DNA of 64,000 nucleotides from Globomyces pollinis-pini (taxonomy: Eukaryota; Chytridiomycota; Chytridiomycetes; Rhizophydiales; Globomycetaceae). Made by a program: the position numbers and the translations under genes. Within the stretch, counting starts at the first letter, position 1; every line of letters starts with the position of its first letter. The notes under the pieces are model-generated. The model saw only the letters and a program-made list of their open reading frames with translations, did no database searches and was not told the DNA's origin. Positions 16,201 to 30,885 of this stretch are shown here, piece by piece. The stretch spans positions 1 through 64,000 of the forward strand of contig MU621170.1 in NCBI GenBank assembly GCA_025399215.1. The letters run 5' to 3'.

Positions 16201-19200
16201 GCACTTCCATTCGCTGGTATAACAAGTGATTGAGATAATATCGTGAATGCTGGTGGATTGAAACTATCATGCTTTGCAGAAAAATCATCATTGTGAATCC
16301 GTTTCTATTGTCAATAAGTGATTTTACCTTTTTCTGTTGAATATGTAGTCTAAATTCACCTTGAATATTAAACGGATTGGATATGCTTGCCACTAAAACT
16401 GTTGGTGGTGAAGAATACAACGGAGCTTCCATGTGCAATACAGTTGCTGGTAGATTTGTATCAATATCACTTAATAAATGGCATACAATAATTGACGAAT
16501 AGTTCAAGCACATTTTTCTACTTTTGATGGTTAAGACGGCATCATTTTCATGAGAGAATCGAGAAACAAAGTCGATCTGTAAATGGAATACTGATTTCGG
16601 AGGAATAGTGAACACCGATTCCGCAATAGTAAACTGTTTAGATCCGGTTATATAAGCAGTATATGACATCGGTTTCGCGGTTGCATTGGAAATTTCAATA
16701 GATCTAGAAATTTTTTCATGAAGCAGGCCTGAAAATTCAACCACTGTTTTGGGAACAAAATGTGGAAGCGTTTGATAGAGAAAGAGGCACAATAACTGGA
16801 GCTCTAAATCAGATCCACTATGTATCTTAGAAGGGGTCATTGAGTTGAAATTTTGTCCAAACAGTTCCCTTAATACTGCAATTAGAATTTTGGCATTTTC
16901 TATTCGATGATCATTTGTTGCTGGTTTCATCAGAAATCCATGAAATTGATCGTTCATATATGGTACGAAATGTAAAATTAAGTTCGCAAAAATTACTGAA
17001 TCATCCAAACCGGTTTTAAAGGAAGTAATTGTTTTTGGGATGCCACTTTTCTATAGTTTTAGGTGAAGGAAAAGTTACTTTCTGGGCGTAATGCGTTGTC
17101 CATCTAAGCAGTAAAGTTTCAAACCTGCTATACGTTTGATTTGCTGATAATTCCAAATCCTCTTTGACACCTCCATCAAATTTTACGTCTCCAGAAAAGC
17201 AAAATATTTTGACTATTTGTAGCAGAAGTAAACCCCAACTTTCTTTGGTGATAGTTGAGAAATTTTTCTTGTACAATTCTGAGAGATTGAGGTCATTATT
17301 TGATCTCTTGCCTCCACGCTAAATGTGAGCATGTAAAATGTTACCCCGACTGAAGAAAAGATGCTGTTGAACCTTTTAAAGTCATCTAGACTAAGAAGAA
17401 ACTCGGCTTTCACAGAACTTAAAGTTGCACCTATGAAGCGTATAAAAAGGGCCATATCATACCATGCATAGATAAATAGGTAAGCACCTCTTGATAAAAT
17501 TTGTACTGATTTCTTATTAGCTCATCTTGTGAAATGTTGATTTTACTGACCACTGGAATGCCATTAATTTTCTTTCCTGCAAGTGATTGGAGTAGAGTTC
17601 CTAACACCCTTCCATGTGATTGGCTAAAAACATTAGGAAAGTCCTTTTCATTCTAAAAATAAGTCATATTATTAGCGTACCATTGGTATCCCTAAATGAT
17701 CTTGAAGCCATATCAGCAGTGTTTCACCAATTGATATCCAAAAATTCTCTACTTTTTGCATATCCTCAGCTTTTTCCATAATTAGCCCAGAAAGAGATCG
17801 AGGCGGTGGTGGAGAGTTTAGACTCAAATATCTGAAACAGTTAAATACAAAGTTAAAAACCTTTTCTCTTCAATAGTAACTTGCGTAGAACCCAATGGAT
17901 TTTGCCAGCAATATGGTTGTAACGTAAGGTTAGACATATCTGCAGTTCCGTGAATTGGTAAATAGAACCTGCTTTGAGCTGTTTCAAATGGGATCTTTGT
18001 GTTGAAACTAAATGATTTGAAATTTGGAGATGGATCCACTCTAAATCTAGCAATACATGCCAATCTTTCACCATCATTTTTTAAAACTTTTCCTTCAGGA
18101 AAAATCAGTTCACATGTAACATCGTGTCTCCGGACTTCTGTTGGTATTTGTGGTATGACTTCGTCTCGGTCGCATCCAACATTGATAATATAGAACACCA
18201 TTGTTGCTTCGACACCCCTGGAGTTAATCATTATTGACCTCATTACATTGGTACAATTGGCAAAAACACTTCTGGAGGATCAAATATAATTGATGGGCTA
18301 ACAGCAGTAGCTTGAAGGGATACCGTCAAGCTTGATTCCAAGTCTAATAATCTCAATATCAAATTTAAATTTGTTTCATATGTTCCTGGTCGGGCTGGAT
18401 CAAAATTAATTGATAGTGTTTGAGAAACGTCTGGCTCTAAAGATCCCTTCAAAGGTTCGACTGAGAAAACGTGATCACAGGACCCAATTATTACATACCA
18501 ATCAACCCTTTCTTCCGATGTATTTTTCAACACTATATTCTTTGTTGCAATTACCTTTTTAGTATAACCATATCCCATATTTTGATTTATGATAATATCC
18601 TTAAATTCTACCACATTGCTAGAAATTACAACTGGCGAAACTATCGATTTTGTAAAGATTGGAATCTCAAATGTTGAAGTAACATTTTGTGTTTGAAATC
18701 CTGGAATTGAATTTGTGTTATTTTGTGGATAACTGGCTCCAAGAACAAATGATTCCATTATTTTGTCGTAAGTGGTAATTTCAACGGGCTTATATATAAC
18801 TTCAATACTGATCTTATCCCCGGGGTTAGAATCAAAAACACAATATCGATCTATACATTAGTTCATCTTGATTTACATTTGCGACCATTTACATCGTCAT
18901 TTGTTACATAGCCTAAGCGTGAGATATACCGATCATTTGATCTATTTGTGTGGCCACTGGAAGGTCGAGAATCCATACTTTGAATTCTTGATACGGCTGT
19001 CGCAGCTCTGGACTTGTCTTCTTTGGTTTGAATGAAAAAATCCTCGAATTCGGTCAAATTAAATATTAATCGAGCAAACACGCTACCACGATTGGCGATT
19101 TGGTATAAGGTTGATCCACTTGAACCAATAATAACTTCCTTGCCAATATCATTTCCGATCCTTGTTAATTCAACGATTGGTCGTCTTCCTTCATATTTAA

Positions 19201-22200
19201 TGGGGATTTTAAAAATCTTTCCACCTCCAACTATAGCTACTGATATACTTTCCTCATATGTTCCAACATTTTTAGGGGATACTGTTATAGATAACTCGAC
19301 TGTTTGCCCTTCGCGTATGATTCCATTATGAGGAGTAATTGAAATTTCATTATCTTTGTTTGAGGAAAATGCAATGAAGACGCATGAATTGCTGCCATTG
19401 TTTTTAATCTTCGCAATTTTGTTTCCTAAAATTGGAAATTTTCCAGAATAATTTTTGCAGAATTGGGTCAGTTTTGGGTCATAGAACTGTGGTAGATCGG
19501 CATTGGATGAAACAGGTAGCATTCCGAAATCAATTGGTCCTTGTTTAGTGTTGAGTAACAGAGAACAATCAGCAGCAATACAATCTGCTGTCACAGCAAT
19601 GGTTTTTGTTCTTGAAATAATTTTTTCGTCTAAATACTTGTCATAAACCGATAATTTAACTGTCTTTTCCAGACTGGTTTTAATCCATGGCAAATAAATA
19701 AATGTGATCGCCAATTTTGATTTAGGTGGAATGACACCCTCCTCAGGAAATATTTTCAAGTAACCTTCGGTGGAACTAATGATTGATTTGGCGTCTGGAA
19801 CAGTGATAGCATTTGAGTTTTCTGAATCGGTAAATTGAAACCATCCTTCATACTGCCCGTTATTATAAAGCTCAATTGTCTTTTTCACAATTGGGATAAT
19901 ATAGTTTTTGTCGTTGATAACCTTGACAAATATGTTACTAGTTGTTAAACTCTTCAATTTTTTTTCAACCAGTTCTGGAGATGAATCAATTAAAGACAAA
20001 TCTTCTTTGCTGATGTCCAAATTAGTCAGCGACAAGTTTAAACTTTCTTGAACACAATCAATGTCTATTGGATTGACGTTTGCCCTGACCGGAATATGAT
20101 AAATATATCTCTTGTTAATCACATATTTTAGTAGACCTTCAAAACTTCCTTTGGTATGTGATAGAAGTTCTATATCAAATCCGGCAATATCTAAGTGATT
20201 GAGTGTGATAGATGGGGGTGTGATCTTGAAACTTGAAATATCCAGGCAATTATTTGTATTTTCGCTTTGAAAGATCGACAAAGTAATATTAACGGGCGAT
20301 TTGGAAGTCGTCAGGTTTAAAAAGTTCACTGGTAACCGAACTTTAGAATGTACAGTTATGTTATTGAATTGAATCACATTAGTCGAGGCATATACATGAT
20401 CTAAATCGATATGGGTCAGTGTGTGATCTTGCCATCGATATGAATTCATCTGAACTTCAGCAGTTTTGACTCTGTGTGTGATAGGTTCTGCAAGCTTTTC
20501 ATATAGAACTTGCAATGCCCTTGCGCTTTCTTCTTCTTTGTTATTTTTCTGAGAAAGCTTTGATTTAACTGCTGAGTATTGATGTTCAGTAGGCTCTGGA
20601 GGAATCAAACCATTGGTTTTATCGATGGAATTGATTCGCTTTAATTCGCCATCAAAAAAATCAAGTGGGTTAATGGCATCTTTTAAAGATGGGATCTTGT
20701 CTAGAACACGCGGTTTATGAGATATTTCATTTCTGATATAGTCAATATACTTCATCTGGTGAGTTTGTTTTTTGTCCCACTCTTCTTGCATCAATCCATT
20801 CTCAGAAAGCCATGGTTTGTCGGTACTTTCTTTAACTGATGGAAAACTTTTTGTTTTAAATATCTTTTTCGGCGCAGGTTTGCTCTTTGGCAAACTACTT
20901 CCGATAAGCATCAACTGTAAAATTTGTAAAGGATCATTGCTTAAATAACGCTTGCTTGAGTTGTCTACAGCATTTACCGCCCCTGTGATGACGCATTTAA
21001 GTTTAATGTTAAAATGTCCATATTGATTTGGTTTAAAATGCACTTTGATGCGATGTCGTTCTCCTTCTTTCAGTATTCCTTTTGATGGGCTAATAAAAAA
21101 ATGTGCGACTTGTTCGAAGTTATAGTTCATACATAGAACATCATTATTATTCTCCAAAAAGAAATCTTGCTCATAAGCTTGTAAATCAAACGACTTTGGA
21201 AAAGATATTATGTCTTTCGACGCCTTGATCATTAAAGGAACTAGAAATTAAGTGATGCACAATTTACCTGCCTGACCTTCTAACACCATATTCAACGGCT
21301 TAGATTTGTTGGAATTTGGGTTGTCTGTATCAGCAAGCAATTGCAGCTGCATTTTGAGTTTATATGATTTAGCTTCAGGCGGTTTCGAATTACACTTGAA
21401 TCCAGTTTTTGAATGTAATAGTTGAGGATGAAACATAAAAGTGACTGTAGCAAAGTCATTGGGTTCTAATACACCTTCCTGTGGAAAAACAGTGATAACA
21501 TTTTTGGTTTGGTTAGAATTTTCTGGGTCTGGATTATTAACTCGAAGGCTTGATGGCACATTAGCAATACACTGATCTGCTTGAGTAATAACCCATCGAT
21601 GACGGAATGTATCTTGGTTATGGATGCGCAGTGGAAGGAATTCTTTTTGGCCAAAGTGTATTTTCCCAAAGTCTAAAACCTTCAAATTGCTTAAGTCTTC
21701 TTCTGCTGTGGTAGTAATTCGTAACGTCGAATCAATGACGTTAGCATGCAAATTAACTATCAATTCTGAATTTTGGCACATTCTTTTCTAAAAGAAAAAC
21801 GATGAGTTTAAACTGGAATACCTGTACTGATGGTACATCATTAATGATCTTTATCTTAATTTTTGCGCTGAATACACCGAGATAAATTGGGAGAAATTCT
21901 ATTCGGATATTGCAAGAAGATTTATCAATATTGTCAGACTCTGCTGCAGAAAGTTTGCCTTCCTTTGGTGTTATTCTAATGGGTAAATTATGATCGTATT
22001 CGCAAGAAAAAACAGCTCCACGACTACCAACATTCTTCAAAGGAATTTCTCTTGCGATCCAGTAATTTTCCACAGATTTGTTTCTTTCCTCGACAGTTTT
22101 CGGAATTATTGAAGCATTATCCACAAAAGAAGTACGATATATTGAATCATTGGTACTTAATTTGTGCGGCTTTATCGATTCCAAGGCAAGTGTATCCAAT

Positions 22201-22795
22201 ACCATTGTTCCAAAATTTAAATCATTTGGGATAATCAGTTTAGCCGCAGGAGGATATGCCTCTATTTCGGATTAACAAACGAACGTCAATTACCAAGAAC
22301 AACAGCAAACTTTTGCCCATCTCTTGTTACCACTTCAATACGATCTAAATATAATTTAGATTTGGGGTCCGTTCCATTGGTATTGAAGTCCTTAGATGCC
22401 AAATTGAACACAACCTTTATTTGTTTCTCTAATCCAGGAGATATGCTAAATTCATCCAACGAAATACTTTTATGTAATTGGAACAGTTTTGTATTCGTAG
22501 TGGAGAGTGATATATACTGTAATTTTTTGGACAGATTTTGAATTGTAAAATACACTATGTGTTCTTTATCGACGATATAATCTTGGATTATAACCTTTTC
22601 TGGAAATATCTTCACATTCTGATATTTTTCTAACAACAATTTACGTTTGCTTGATTTCACAGATTGATAACTTTGAGTTGACAATGCAGTGAAAAATGTA
22701 GTTCTTGTACCTTCAGGTGGAGTCGTAGGTTCCCTGTACTTCAATGCCTTCACTGCATCCACTTTCTCCGAAGCATTGAGTTGCTGTTTGAGCAT
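13258..22795 (-). CDS. CFAP47: Cilia- and flagella-associated protein 47 (CFAP47)
   Basis: A giant protein of about 3,000 residues spread over many exons joined by short introns (human CFAP47 has about 3,190). It consists largely of repeated Ig-like ASH/MSP beta-sandwich modules, seen as phrases such as VSPKNVGTYEESISV, FKPNQYGHFNIKLK and INFDPARPGTYETNLNL. A calponin-homology-like segment lies around 17050-16750 (MDDSVIFANLILHFVPYMND), followed by LCLFLYQTLPHFVPKTVVEF, the layout typical of CFAP47. The start is the ATG at 22795. The largest exon spans 21232-18863. The junction at 18863 is closed by a 26-nt intron, so this is one gene. It acts in the axoneme central apparatus. The start lies 195 bp from the divergent WIP gene. 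Confidence 0.88.
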
Positions 22796-22990
22796 TGTTA
22801 TAAAACGCGGTCTAGTGTTTGGTAAGATTAATGACGTTCAATAATCAAGTAAAAGAATCCACACAGTTATATCATAGTATAATAAAATTGATATAAAATT
22901 AAATCGAATAATGGATTCGTTTTCCAATTCTGAAATGCGTATTTTATAGTCTATTCAGCCATATATTTTTCACTTATTCACCACACATCC

Positions 22991-23956
22991 ATGCCCCCTC
23001 CTCCCCGTATGCAGACAACATTAGACGCTAATCGATGTAGCTCCCCCTGCTCCCATGGCTCCCCCGCCGCCGCCTGCAAGTTCAGGTCCACCTCAAGCTG
23101 CTCCTTCTTCAGCTCTGCTGAAATCAATCCAGAAAGGAACAAAATTAAAACCAACTCAGACTAAAGTTGTGGATCCTTTGGATAGTATATATTTTAAAAT
23201 ATTAACTCTATAAAGCCATCAGAGCACAAGCAAAAGCAAACGGTGCTGGATCAGCACCATCACAGTCGTCTGTAATGATGCCTAAAGGATCTCCACAACT
23301 TCCTAGAAATGACGCACCAGCTGCACCACAATTGGGAGGGCTATTTGCTGGAGGAATGCCAAAATTAAAATCCACTGCCGCAGGAGGTAGCCGCAAATTA
23401 ACTTACCACCCTAGGCGCGTTACAACCACCCGCAACTGCACCCCGACGATTATCAGATTCAGCAACTGCACCAGTCCCTTCTCGTCCGCTCAGTTCTGCC
23501 CCACCACCCGCTCCAAGACAAAACAATCCTCCTCCCACAGCTAATCGCCCACCTCCACCGCCTGCTAAACCAATATCACCTCCCCAGGTGCGCAACCTGC
23601 CTCCCCCTCAACGAAATGTACAGACTATTACCCCACCTCCAGCTGCACCTAGGCCTGCACCACCTCCGGCTACCGCTCCACGAGCACCTATTGTTGCTTC
23701 ACGTTCAGGTATTCCCTCTCCAAAGCCTTCCCCTCGCTCTTCTTTAAACGATGTATCAGAAGTTGGACGTCCAAGAAATGGTAGTGTTGCATCAATAACT
23801 GGAAAAATAATTCAAGATGGTAGATGGACATTTCAGACGGATTTACCCCCTCCTCGACAGTTTCCCTCAGGAGATCCATTACCTTCATCTCGCACGTCTA
23901 CCACAGGTGGTAGGGCAAGACCTCCACCGCCACCTCCTCCATCAAGGAGGAAGTAG
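22991..23956 (+). CDS. WIP/verprolin family actin regulator
   Basis: A Pro-rich protein of about 290 residues that binds actin and WASP and promotes Arp2/3-driven branched actin. The first coding exon is only 16 nt (MPPPP plus one base); introns of 35, 31 and 28 nt follow. Near the N-terminus is a WH2 actin-binding motif (ALLKSIQKGTKLKPT). The middle is Pro/Ala-rich with SH3-type ligands (APPPAPRQNNPPPTANRPPP). The C-terminal WASP-binding segment (GRWTFQTDLPPPRQF) matches the W-x-F...DLPPP signature of WIP/WIRE/verprolin, and the protein ends RPPPPPPPSRRK. Start and stop are clear. The order WH2, Pro-rich, WASP-binding is complete. Confidence 0.88.
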
Positions 23957-24055
23957 TGTGCGAAAGGTTTATAAAATTTAATAAACATGTAACAGATACA
24001 ATTTTGAACTTTTACATTTTAAAATGAAAAATTCAATGTATTAAAATCAGTTTCA

Positions 24056-25398
<1,343 letters not shown>

Positions 25399-26604
25399 TG
25401 TTCCCAACAGATCTTTATTGGAGTATTTACGAGTGATCGTAATTAGCTTAGTGACATATATAATTTAATCAATCCAATCTAAACTTATTTAGATCGCATA
25501 TATACTGTATTCAGAAAACTTATATATCAGGTGGATATTTTAAGGAGGAAAGAGTTCTTTCGGTGATAGCTTTTAGGTGAAGTTACAGACTACTTCTTGC
25601 ACTATGTTTAATAATCTGTAATGACAGCACCATGAGAAGAAGCTACATAGATGGTAGTGTATATGTTGATGGATCAATTTCTTACTGAAAAGAGCGGTTG
25701 AAGAAACTATCAGATTTGACTTCTAGTTGGGTCAAATAATTCCTTTATTAGCATCTGAGAGGTCAAATGAACATGCCAGTAAATTGCTTGTATTCTGATG
25801 AATGATTTTAACATTGAGTGAATTAGGAATTACCAACCACACGATTCTAACGTTCCAGGTGACCAATCAATTAATTCATTTCACATTTAAATTATTCCAC
25901 GAAGCAATATTGCATGATGATCCATTCGATTCTCTCAGCATGGTGTTTCACAAACATGCATCAATGTTTAATTGTGCAACCAACAATAAGCAAAAGCTCT
26001 TTAAGTGGATATCTTTGTTTATATATTCCTATTGAAGAATTAAAAGATCAATTCTATCCTAATTGCAAGAACATGTATTTTGTACTCTCACTGATATCTG
26101 ACACACAGAGGCCTTCAATTGAACAAATGCACATTGGTATAATATACAGTGTTTAGAATGCATGCTAGTTGGAGATAACTATCATACAGATAAATGAAAG
26201 TCATGCGGTGCTTAGTCTGAATGTGCCAGCATTGAACTAATTAACACGCAACTTGGAGGACCCGTAAAGAAGCGAACCCTTTTTAGAGTAAACCTCAAAT
26301 CGGGATCAGTTCAATCTCCTACTCCTTACTGCAATAATCATCATTCCTCACTCTAAAGAGATCTGGCTGTCATTTTGCTCTTTTAATGACCCACTTCAAC
26401 GTAACAAATGTGTGTGCATTCATGGACTGTACTACGTTTGTGGAATAATTACAATGCATGGAATGCTGCATCATGTTTGGTTGGAGACACAGATGCCATA
26501 CAGTAGTTCCCAGCCACCCGTGACGCATTGATAAACTCGCATGTCTCTTTCAGGCATTCGCAGTATAAATACTATGGGTAGATTCATAAAATAATATCAT
26601 TCAA
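25399..26604. other. 1.2 kb spacer, possible remnant ORF
   Basis: Between the CaMKI-like start and the trypsin-like start. A plus-strand frame at 25802-26035 (MILTLSELGITNHTILTFQV) and an overlapping frame to 26156 could be pieces of a spliced or decayed gene, but no family is recognisable and no unbroken spliced model was found. The rest shows nothing beyond promoter sequence. Confidence 0.35.
26564..26571 (+). promoter_or_regulatory. Candidate TATA box of the trypsin-like gene
   Basis: TATAAATA lies about 35 bp upstream of the ATG at 26605, with a short leader between. Position and sequence fit a TATA element of a strongly expressed secreted-protein gene; there is no expression evidence. 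Confidence 0.4.
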
Positions 26605-27374
26605 ATGAAAGTTTTCTCCTTAGTTGCTCTTGCCTCAACCGCCTTCGCTGCCCCAACTGATAAACCTGTTGTTGGTGGTACTCCAGTTGGATCACCAGAT
26701 GTTTATCCATGGTTAGTTGCTCTTCGCAAGAATGGCGGAGCTCATTGTGGAGGATCTCTCATCAGTCCTACTAAGATTCTTACTGCTGCTCACTGTACTG
26801 TTGGACAAACTCCATCCAACTTCAAAGCATTCTACCATCGTTATGACTTTGGCAAGACTGCCACCACTGAAAAGGCAACCACTTTCAATGTCAAGAAATT
26901 CACCGTTCACCCACAATATACTTCCGCCTCTTCCAGTGGCTATGATGTTGCAATTTGGGATGTTGAACGCGTTTCTGGACCTATACCAACTAAATTTGCT
27001 AACCTTGATGATGGAACTTTTGCCACTGCTGGGCAATCCTTGAAGGTTGCTGGATGGGGAACTCTTTCATCTGGAGCATCTACCACACCAAAGAAGATGT
27101 ACGAAACTGTTGTTCCAGTCATACCACCAATGAGGTTTGTGTGAATGCTTATCCATCACTTCAACAAGTTTCCACTACATTCTGTGCTGGATTTACCGAA
27201 GGTGGTAAAGATACTTGTCAAGGAGACTCTGGTGGCCCAGCATTTGTCAGCAACGAAGATGGATCTGTCAGTGTTGCTGGTATTGTTTCCTTTGGACGTG
27301 GATGTGCATTGGCCGGATATCCAGGTGTTTATACTACTGTCGCTTCTGTGTCATCTTGGATTAAAGCAAATTAA
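26605..27374 (+). CDS. Trypsin-like secreted serine protease, with a frameshift
   Basis: A chymotrypsin-fold (S1) protease: signal peptide [15 protein letters not shown], short pro-segment, then the mature start [20 protein letters not shown]. The catalytic His is in LTAAHC, Asp in YDVAIWDV and Ser in CQGDSGGP. The Asp in [12 protein letters not shown] sits at the S1 specificity position, so cleavage after Arg/Lys is expected. It is intronless. The frame changes near 27118-27131: upstream reads ...[10 protein letters not shown], downstream reads [20 protein letters not shown] one frame away. The two halves abut in the family alignment, so this is a one-base loss (or two-base gain). It is either an assembly error or a recent inactivating mutation. 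The protein ends ...SVSSWIKAN. Confidence 0.85.
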
Positions 27375-27593
27375 GAATTTCATTTGTTGTCCATTAGAAC
27401 ACAATAAATACATTCCAAAACATAATTTTTTTTCATCACTTGAGATGTGACTTTCGCATATTATATTGTCTAAAAGAGGTACCAGGAATGACAATAGTTT
27501 GCATGGATAAAAATCGACTGTTCCATTTCTATGTCAAATATTTAATTTTGAAGAAAAAGATTATATTAAACGAATTCCAGTTATTAACGATAG

Positions 27594-29530
27594 TTAACTA
27601 GCATATATTTCTCGAGCATCCGGCTCGTAATCGTAGTTGGATTTATCTAGATACGTAGCATTTACAGGGGAGTTACTCTGACTCACTAAGTCCACTTGTT
27701 TTGGTTGTATTCTAATTTGTTCTGGACTCGATTGATTAGTCCTGAAGGCAGGGCTGATGTTTTGAGTTCTGTCGGGGGTGGTTGTGTATGATCTACTTGT
27801 GGGTAATTTACCAGGTTGTGATTTTGGTTGCATTTCTAGTACTTGATCAAATTTGCTTGTCAAGTCTATCAGTCGATCTTCATTTAATGTCAACCGATTC
27901 TGTTACATTAAGAATTTGAAATTACTTCTAGTATACTCATTGTCTGAGTTAAAATGTCAATTTGACGAACAATATGTGATAGTGTTGAAGCAACTTGATC
28001 TGGAATATGCTGAACTTGTAATGGTGAAGTGGCAGCCTTCGGAGTATTGATGTTCATTCCTGCAAAATCAAATGGGGTTGAAGATTTATCAGCATCCATG
28101 TTATTCTAACAATTAATAAAAAGCACTTACCACATCTGAGATAATCGGCGCGGACAGCTGAATAGGTTCTCTATCATCATATATTCTAGCAGAGGGTTTG
28201 TGAGACACCAAAGCTGGCTTTGCAGTTTGAACTTTACTAGAAAAGGTGGGAGACGCTGTTTTTGGTCGAAGTTTGTTGGAACCTGGCAGCTCTGTGTGCG
28301 TCATGTGCTGGTTATGTGGAAATGGCTGAGTTGCATGTGGTGTTGGTTGCCGAACTACGAAAATTTTTAAAAATTTACAAAATTACTTGGGTCATACTCA
28401 ATATCAAGTTTGTCAATTTGATCAAAGTTACTCTTCCAAACCATTACTTGTGAATCACTACCTCCAGTGGCAAAAAAGTCTCCATTTGGTGAAAAGACTG
28501 CGGATGTTGTAGGCCCACCTTTATGTCCGTGTAAAGTATAGAACAGATGCCCTTCTTTGACATCCCAGACTTTGATTAAACCATCCATACCAGTTGATAT
28601 TAACCACTCACCATTATGCCCTCCAAATGCAACACTGTTGACACCACCTGCGAAAGATTGTGAGCCATCCAACGTCTGACTTCCTGTGGATGGTGCTCCA
28701 TGCGCATCACCATAATGTTGAATAAGTTTATGGGTTCTAATATCGAATAATTTAATTGATTTGTCAATTGATGTTGTAGCTATTGTTGTTCCAGATGGGT
28801 GAAATGCTACCGAGGTAACCACTCTATTGGTTAATCAGTTATAAGTTCACCCTGTGTGATCCCAATATGTCTTGATACAAGATTTTGAGTTCAAGTCCCA
28901 TAATTTGACAGTTTTATCATCTGATCCTGATAATATAAGTCTTGCATCCGGAGAAAATTTGGCAGATCTGACCCAATTCAAATGCCCCGTCAAGGAATAC
29001 TGAAACTTTGTTCTGTGAGTCGACCATAGCTACAAAATAAGAATTTACTAGAATTTACTTTGATAGATTTATCATCTGAACATGTAACTAAATTTTCATC
29101 ATCATTCGAAAACTGGACCATCCTTACAGTTGAAGTATGTGCTTTAAATACGGTAACATCTCCTTTACTGCACATTAATTAATTACTATTACACGTTGGG
29201 AGTCCACAAACGAACAGTATTGTCTCTGGATGAAGAAGCCAAAACGTTTCCGGATGAAGCAAAATCCAGACTTGTTACTGGTCCCTACAAACAATATTAA
29301 GGAGTTGAATATAATACTTTATGACCAACGAAACGAAATGCTCTAAGTTGTGGTTTAAAATTCCAAATCATGACGGAATGATCCATTGATGAAGAAGCCA
29401 ATTGACTCATACTTGGTTTAAAACATAGTCCAGTGATAATATCTTTATGACCCCGGAATGATCGTTCCAGAGTTGGATCTTGAGACCGAAATGACTAAAA
29501 TTAGGTTTACAGTGAGATCTTTGATACCAT
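27594..29530 (-). CDS. POC1: POC1 centriolar WD40 protein
   Basis: A centriole-stability protein with seven WD40 repeats and a C-terminal coiled coil. The N-terminus [20 protein letters not shown] matches the POC1 start. WD repeats follow, with phrases such as [34 protein letters not shown] and [14 protein letters not shown]. The C-terminal POC1 motif is clear: [19 protein letters not shown] joined by a short intron to [20 protein letters not shown]. The first coding exon appears to contain only the ATG (29530-29528), followed by a 33-nt intron. POC1 maintains triplet microtubules of centrioles and basal bodies, which supports a flagellated life stage. Confidence 0.92.
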
Positions 29531-29786
29531 TGAAATTGTGAAAAAATAAACAAGAATGACAAACACAACTAAGACAACATCATAAAGAACAATTAAAACT
29601 TGAACCAAGTGATGAATTATATTACAGATAGAGTATGAGGTCGTTTTGGTACAGTTGCGTTCAAATCGTGTTTATACTGGTCTTGATTCTTAATAATCAA
29701 AGTCCATCATTAAAGTAATAAAGCCGATATCCTGTCGTTGCTGGTCAAAGATACTGAAAGAACTACTAATTAAATCATAATTTCCT

Positions 29787-30223
29787 TTACTGCATCGACT
29801 CTTTTGTAGAGAGATCTTGCAAATCAATATGCAAATCCGTCATTTCCTTTAAACTGATCCATTTTTGTCGAAAAACAGTCATATGAATGCCTTGTTTAAA
29901 GGTGTCTTCGGTAAAGCTTATTTTAGCTTCGTTGGCAAATGGAATGACGGAAATTGAATTAGTTTTTGATTTCTTGAATCCATTGTTGAAAGACACTCGC
30001 ACAGGAGTATGTTCAGTGTTGGTGATCATCATTTCGTAAATTGTAATATTTACAGATTTTGGGACATTGCATTTAGAGGGAAATTCAGAGCACAGTGTAG
30101 ATTCCGAAGACCTTGTTTTTAATGTGTAATTTATGGTCATTCTGAGTTTTAGTTTGTTAGTATAGACACAAACGCATCCTCCACCATTTTATAGTGTTTG
30201 GGGCGACCTGTACATGAAGCCAT
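29787..30223 (-). CDS. Unknown protein, exon structure uncertain at the 5' end
   Basis: The main exon (30138-29787) reads MTINYTLKTRSS ... NITIYEMMITNTEHTPVRVS ... GIHMTVFRQKWISLKEM ... DLQDLSTKESMQ. It looks like a beta-rich domain, vaguely similar to the C-terminal region of DUF4139-type proteins. A 26-nt intron connects it to an upstream exon MASCTGRPKHYKMVEDAFV starting at 30223. Further upstream, 30436-30255 has another coding-like stretch (MGFLLRYGNSNRRSNVNLYF, then IEENSTVFTEEFVYADEVRH) that may be the true 5' end, but no splice path keeping the frame was found. No function is assigned. Confidence 0.45.
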
Positions 30224-30436
30224 AGTTTCATAGAGAAAGAGGGGTCAATGTACAGTGCTACATTACGTATCATTATCATTATGTCTAACTTCATCAGCAT
30301 ATACAAATTCTTCTGTAAAGACTGTGGAATTTTCTTCAATCTAACAAGCTCATATACGTCCAACCAAGTCAAAATATAAATTTACATTGCTTCGTCGATT
30401 ACTATTTCCATAACGTAGAAGAAATCCCATTTATAA

Positions 30437-30885
30437 ATCTTATTTTAAATAAGAATTTCCTTTCTTTTATCCAGCAAACAATGGCTATTCAATTGGAATC
30501 TATGTTGAATACAGGTAAACAAGATAATGATCACTTCCCAAAATTGACTCTAGTTCCTCAATTATTTGGTTAAGATTAAACTTGCTATTCTCTAACAACA
30601 ATTCACAATAAGAGATTGTATGGTAGGTACTGATTACGTCATTTGCGTAACACATTAGCCATTCATTTGCGGTATTTCATATTTCATATCTGCATGGAGG
30701 GCCAAAGGGTCGCTCATCGCCTTTCAATTCCATGGATAGTTGTGAGTTTGTTTAGGGCGATTTAATACGCGACTAATATATGAGAATTAACTAGTATCAA
30801 GAGCTACTACTCTATTATTTGCAATTTAGATATTCAGATTCTTTTTTGCTATTTCAACTGTTCACTTTATTACGATAGTACATTA
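30437..30885. other. Intergenic, no clear gene
   Basis: About 450 bp between the unknown gene and the first bHLH stop codon. A tiny plus-strand frame at 30481 (MAIQLESMLNT) stops almost at once with or without an intron. Nothing else is supported. Confidence 0.4.

Noticed and set aside
18863..18863. Possible split of CFAP47 into two genes at the end of the large exon
   Set aside because: A 26-nt intron joins the frames (NGRKYRYCVFDSNPG) and the ASH-repeat architecture continues on both sides.
23398..23595. Minus-strand Gly-rich frame opposite the WIP gene
   Set aside because: It is the antisense shadow of the Pro-rich WIP coding sequence.
27099..27118. A 20-nt GT-AG intron that would repair the trypsin frame
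   Set aside because: It is shorter than every other intron seen (minimum 24 nt) and would remove the conserved MYETVVPV segment, so a frameshift is the better reading.
30224..30436. Coding-like stretch that recalled a CBM21 (FTEEFVYADEV) upstream of the unknown gene at 29787
   Set aside because: No splice path joins it in frame, and the downstream exon does not continue a CBM21 fold, so it was kept only as a note.
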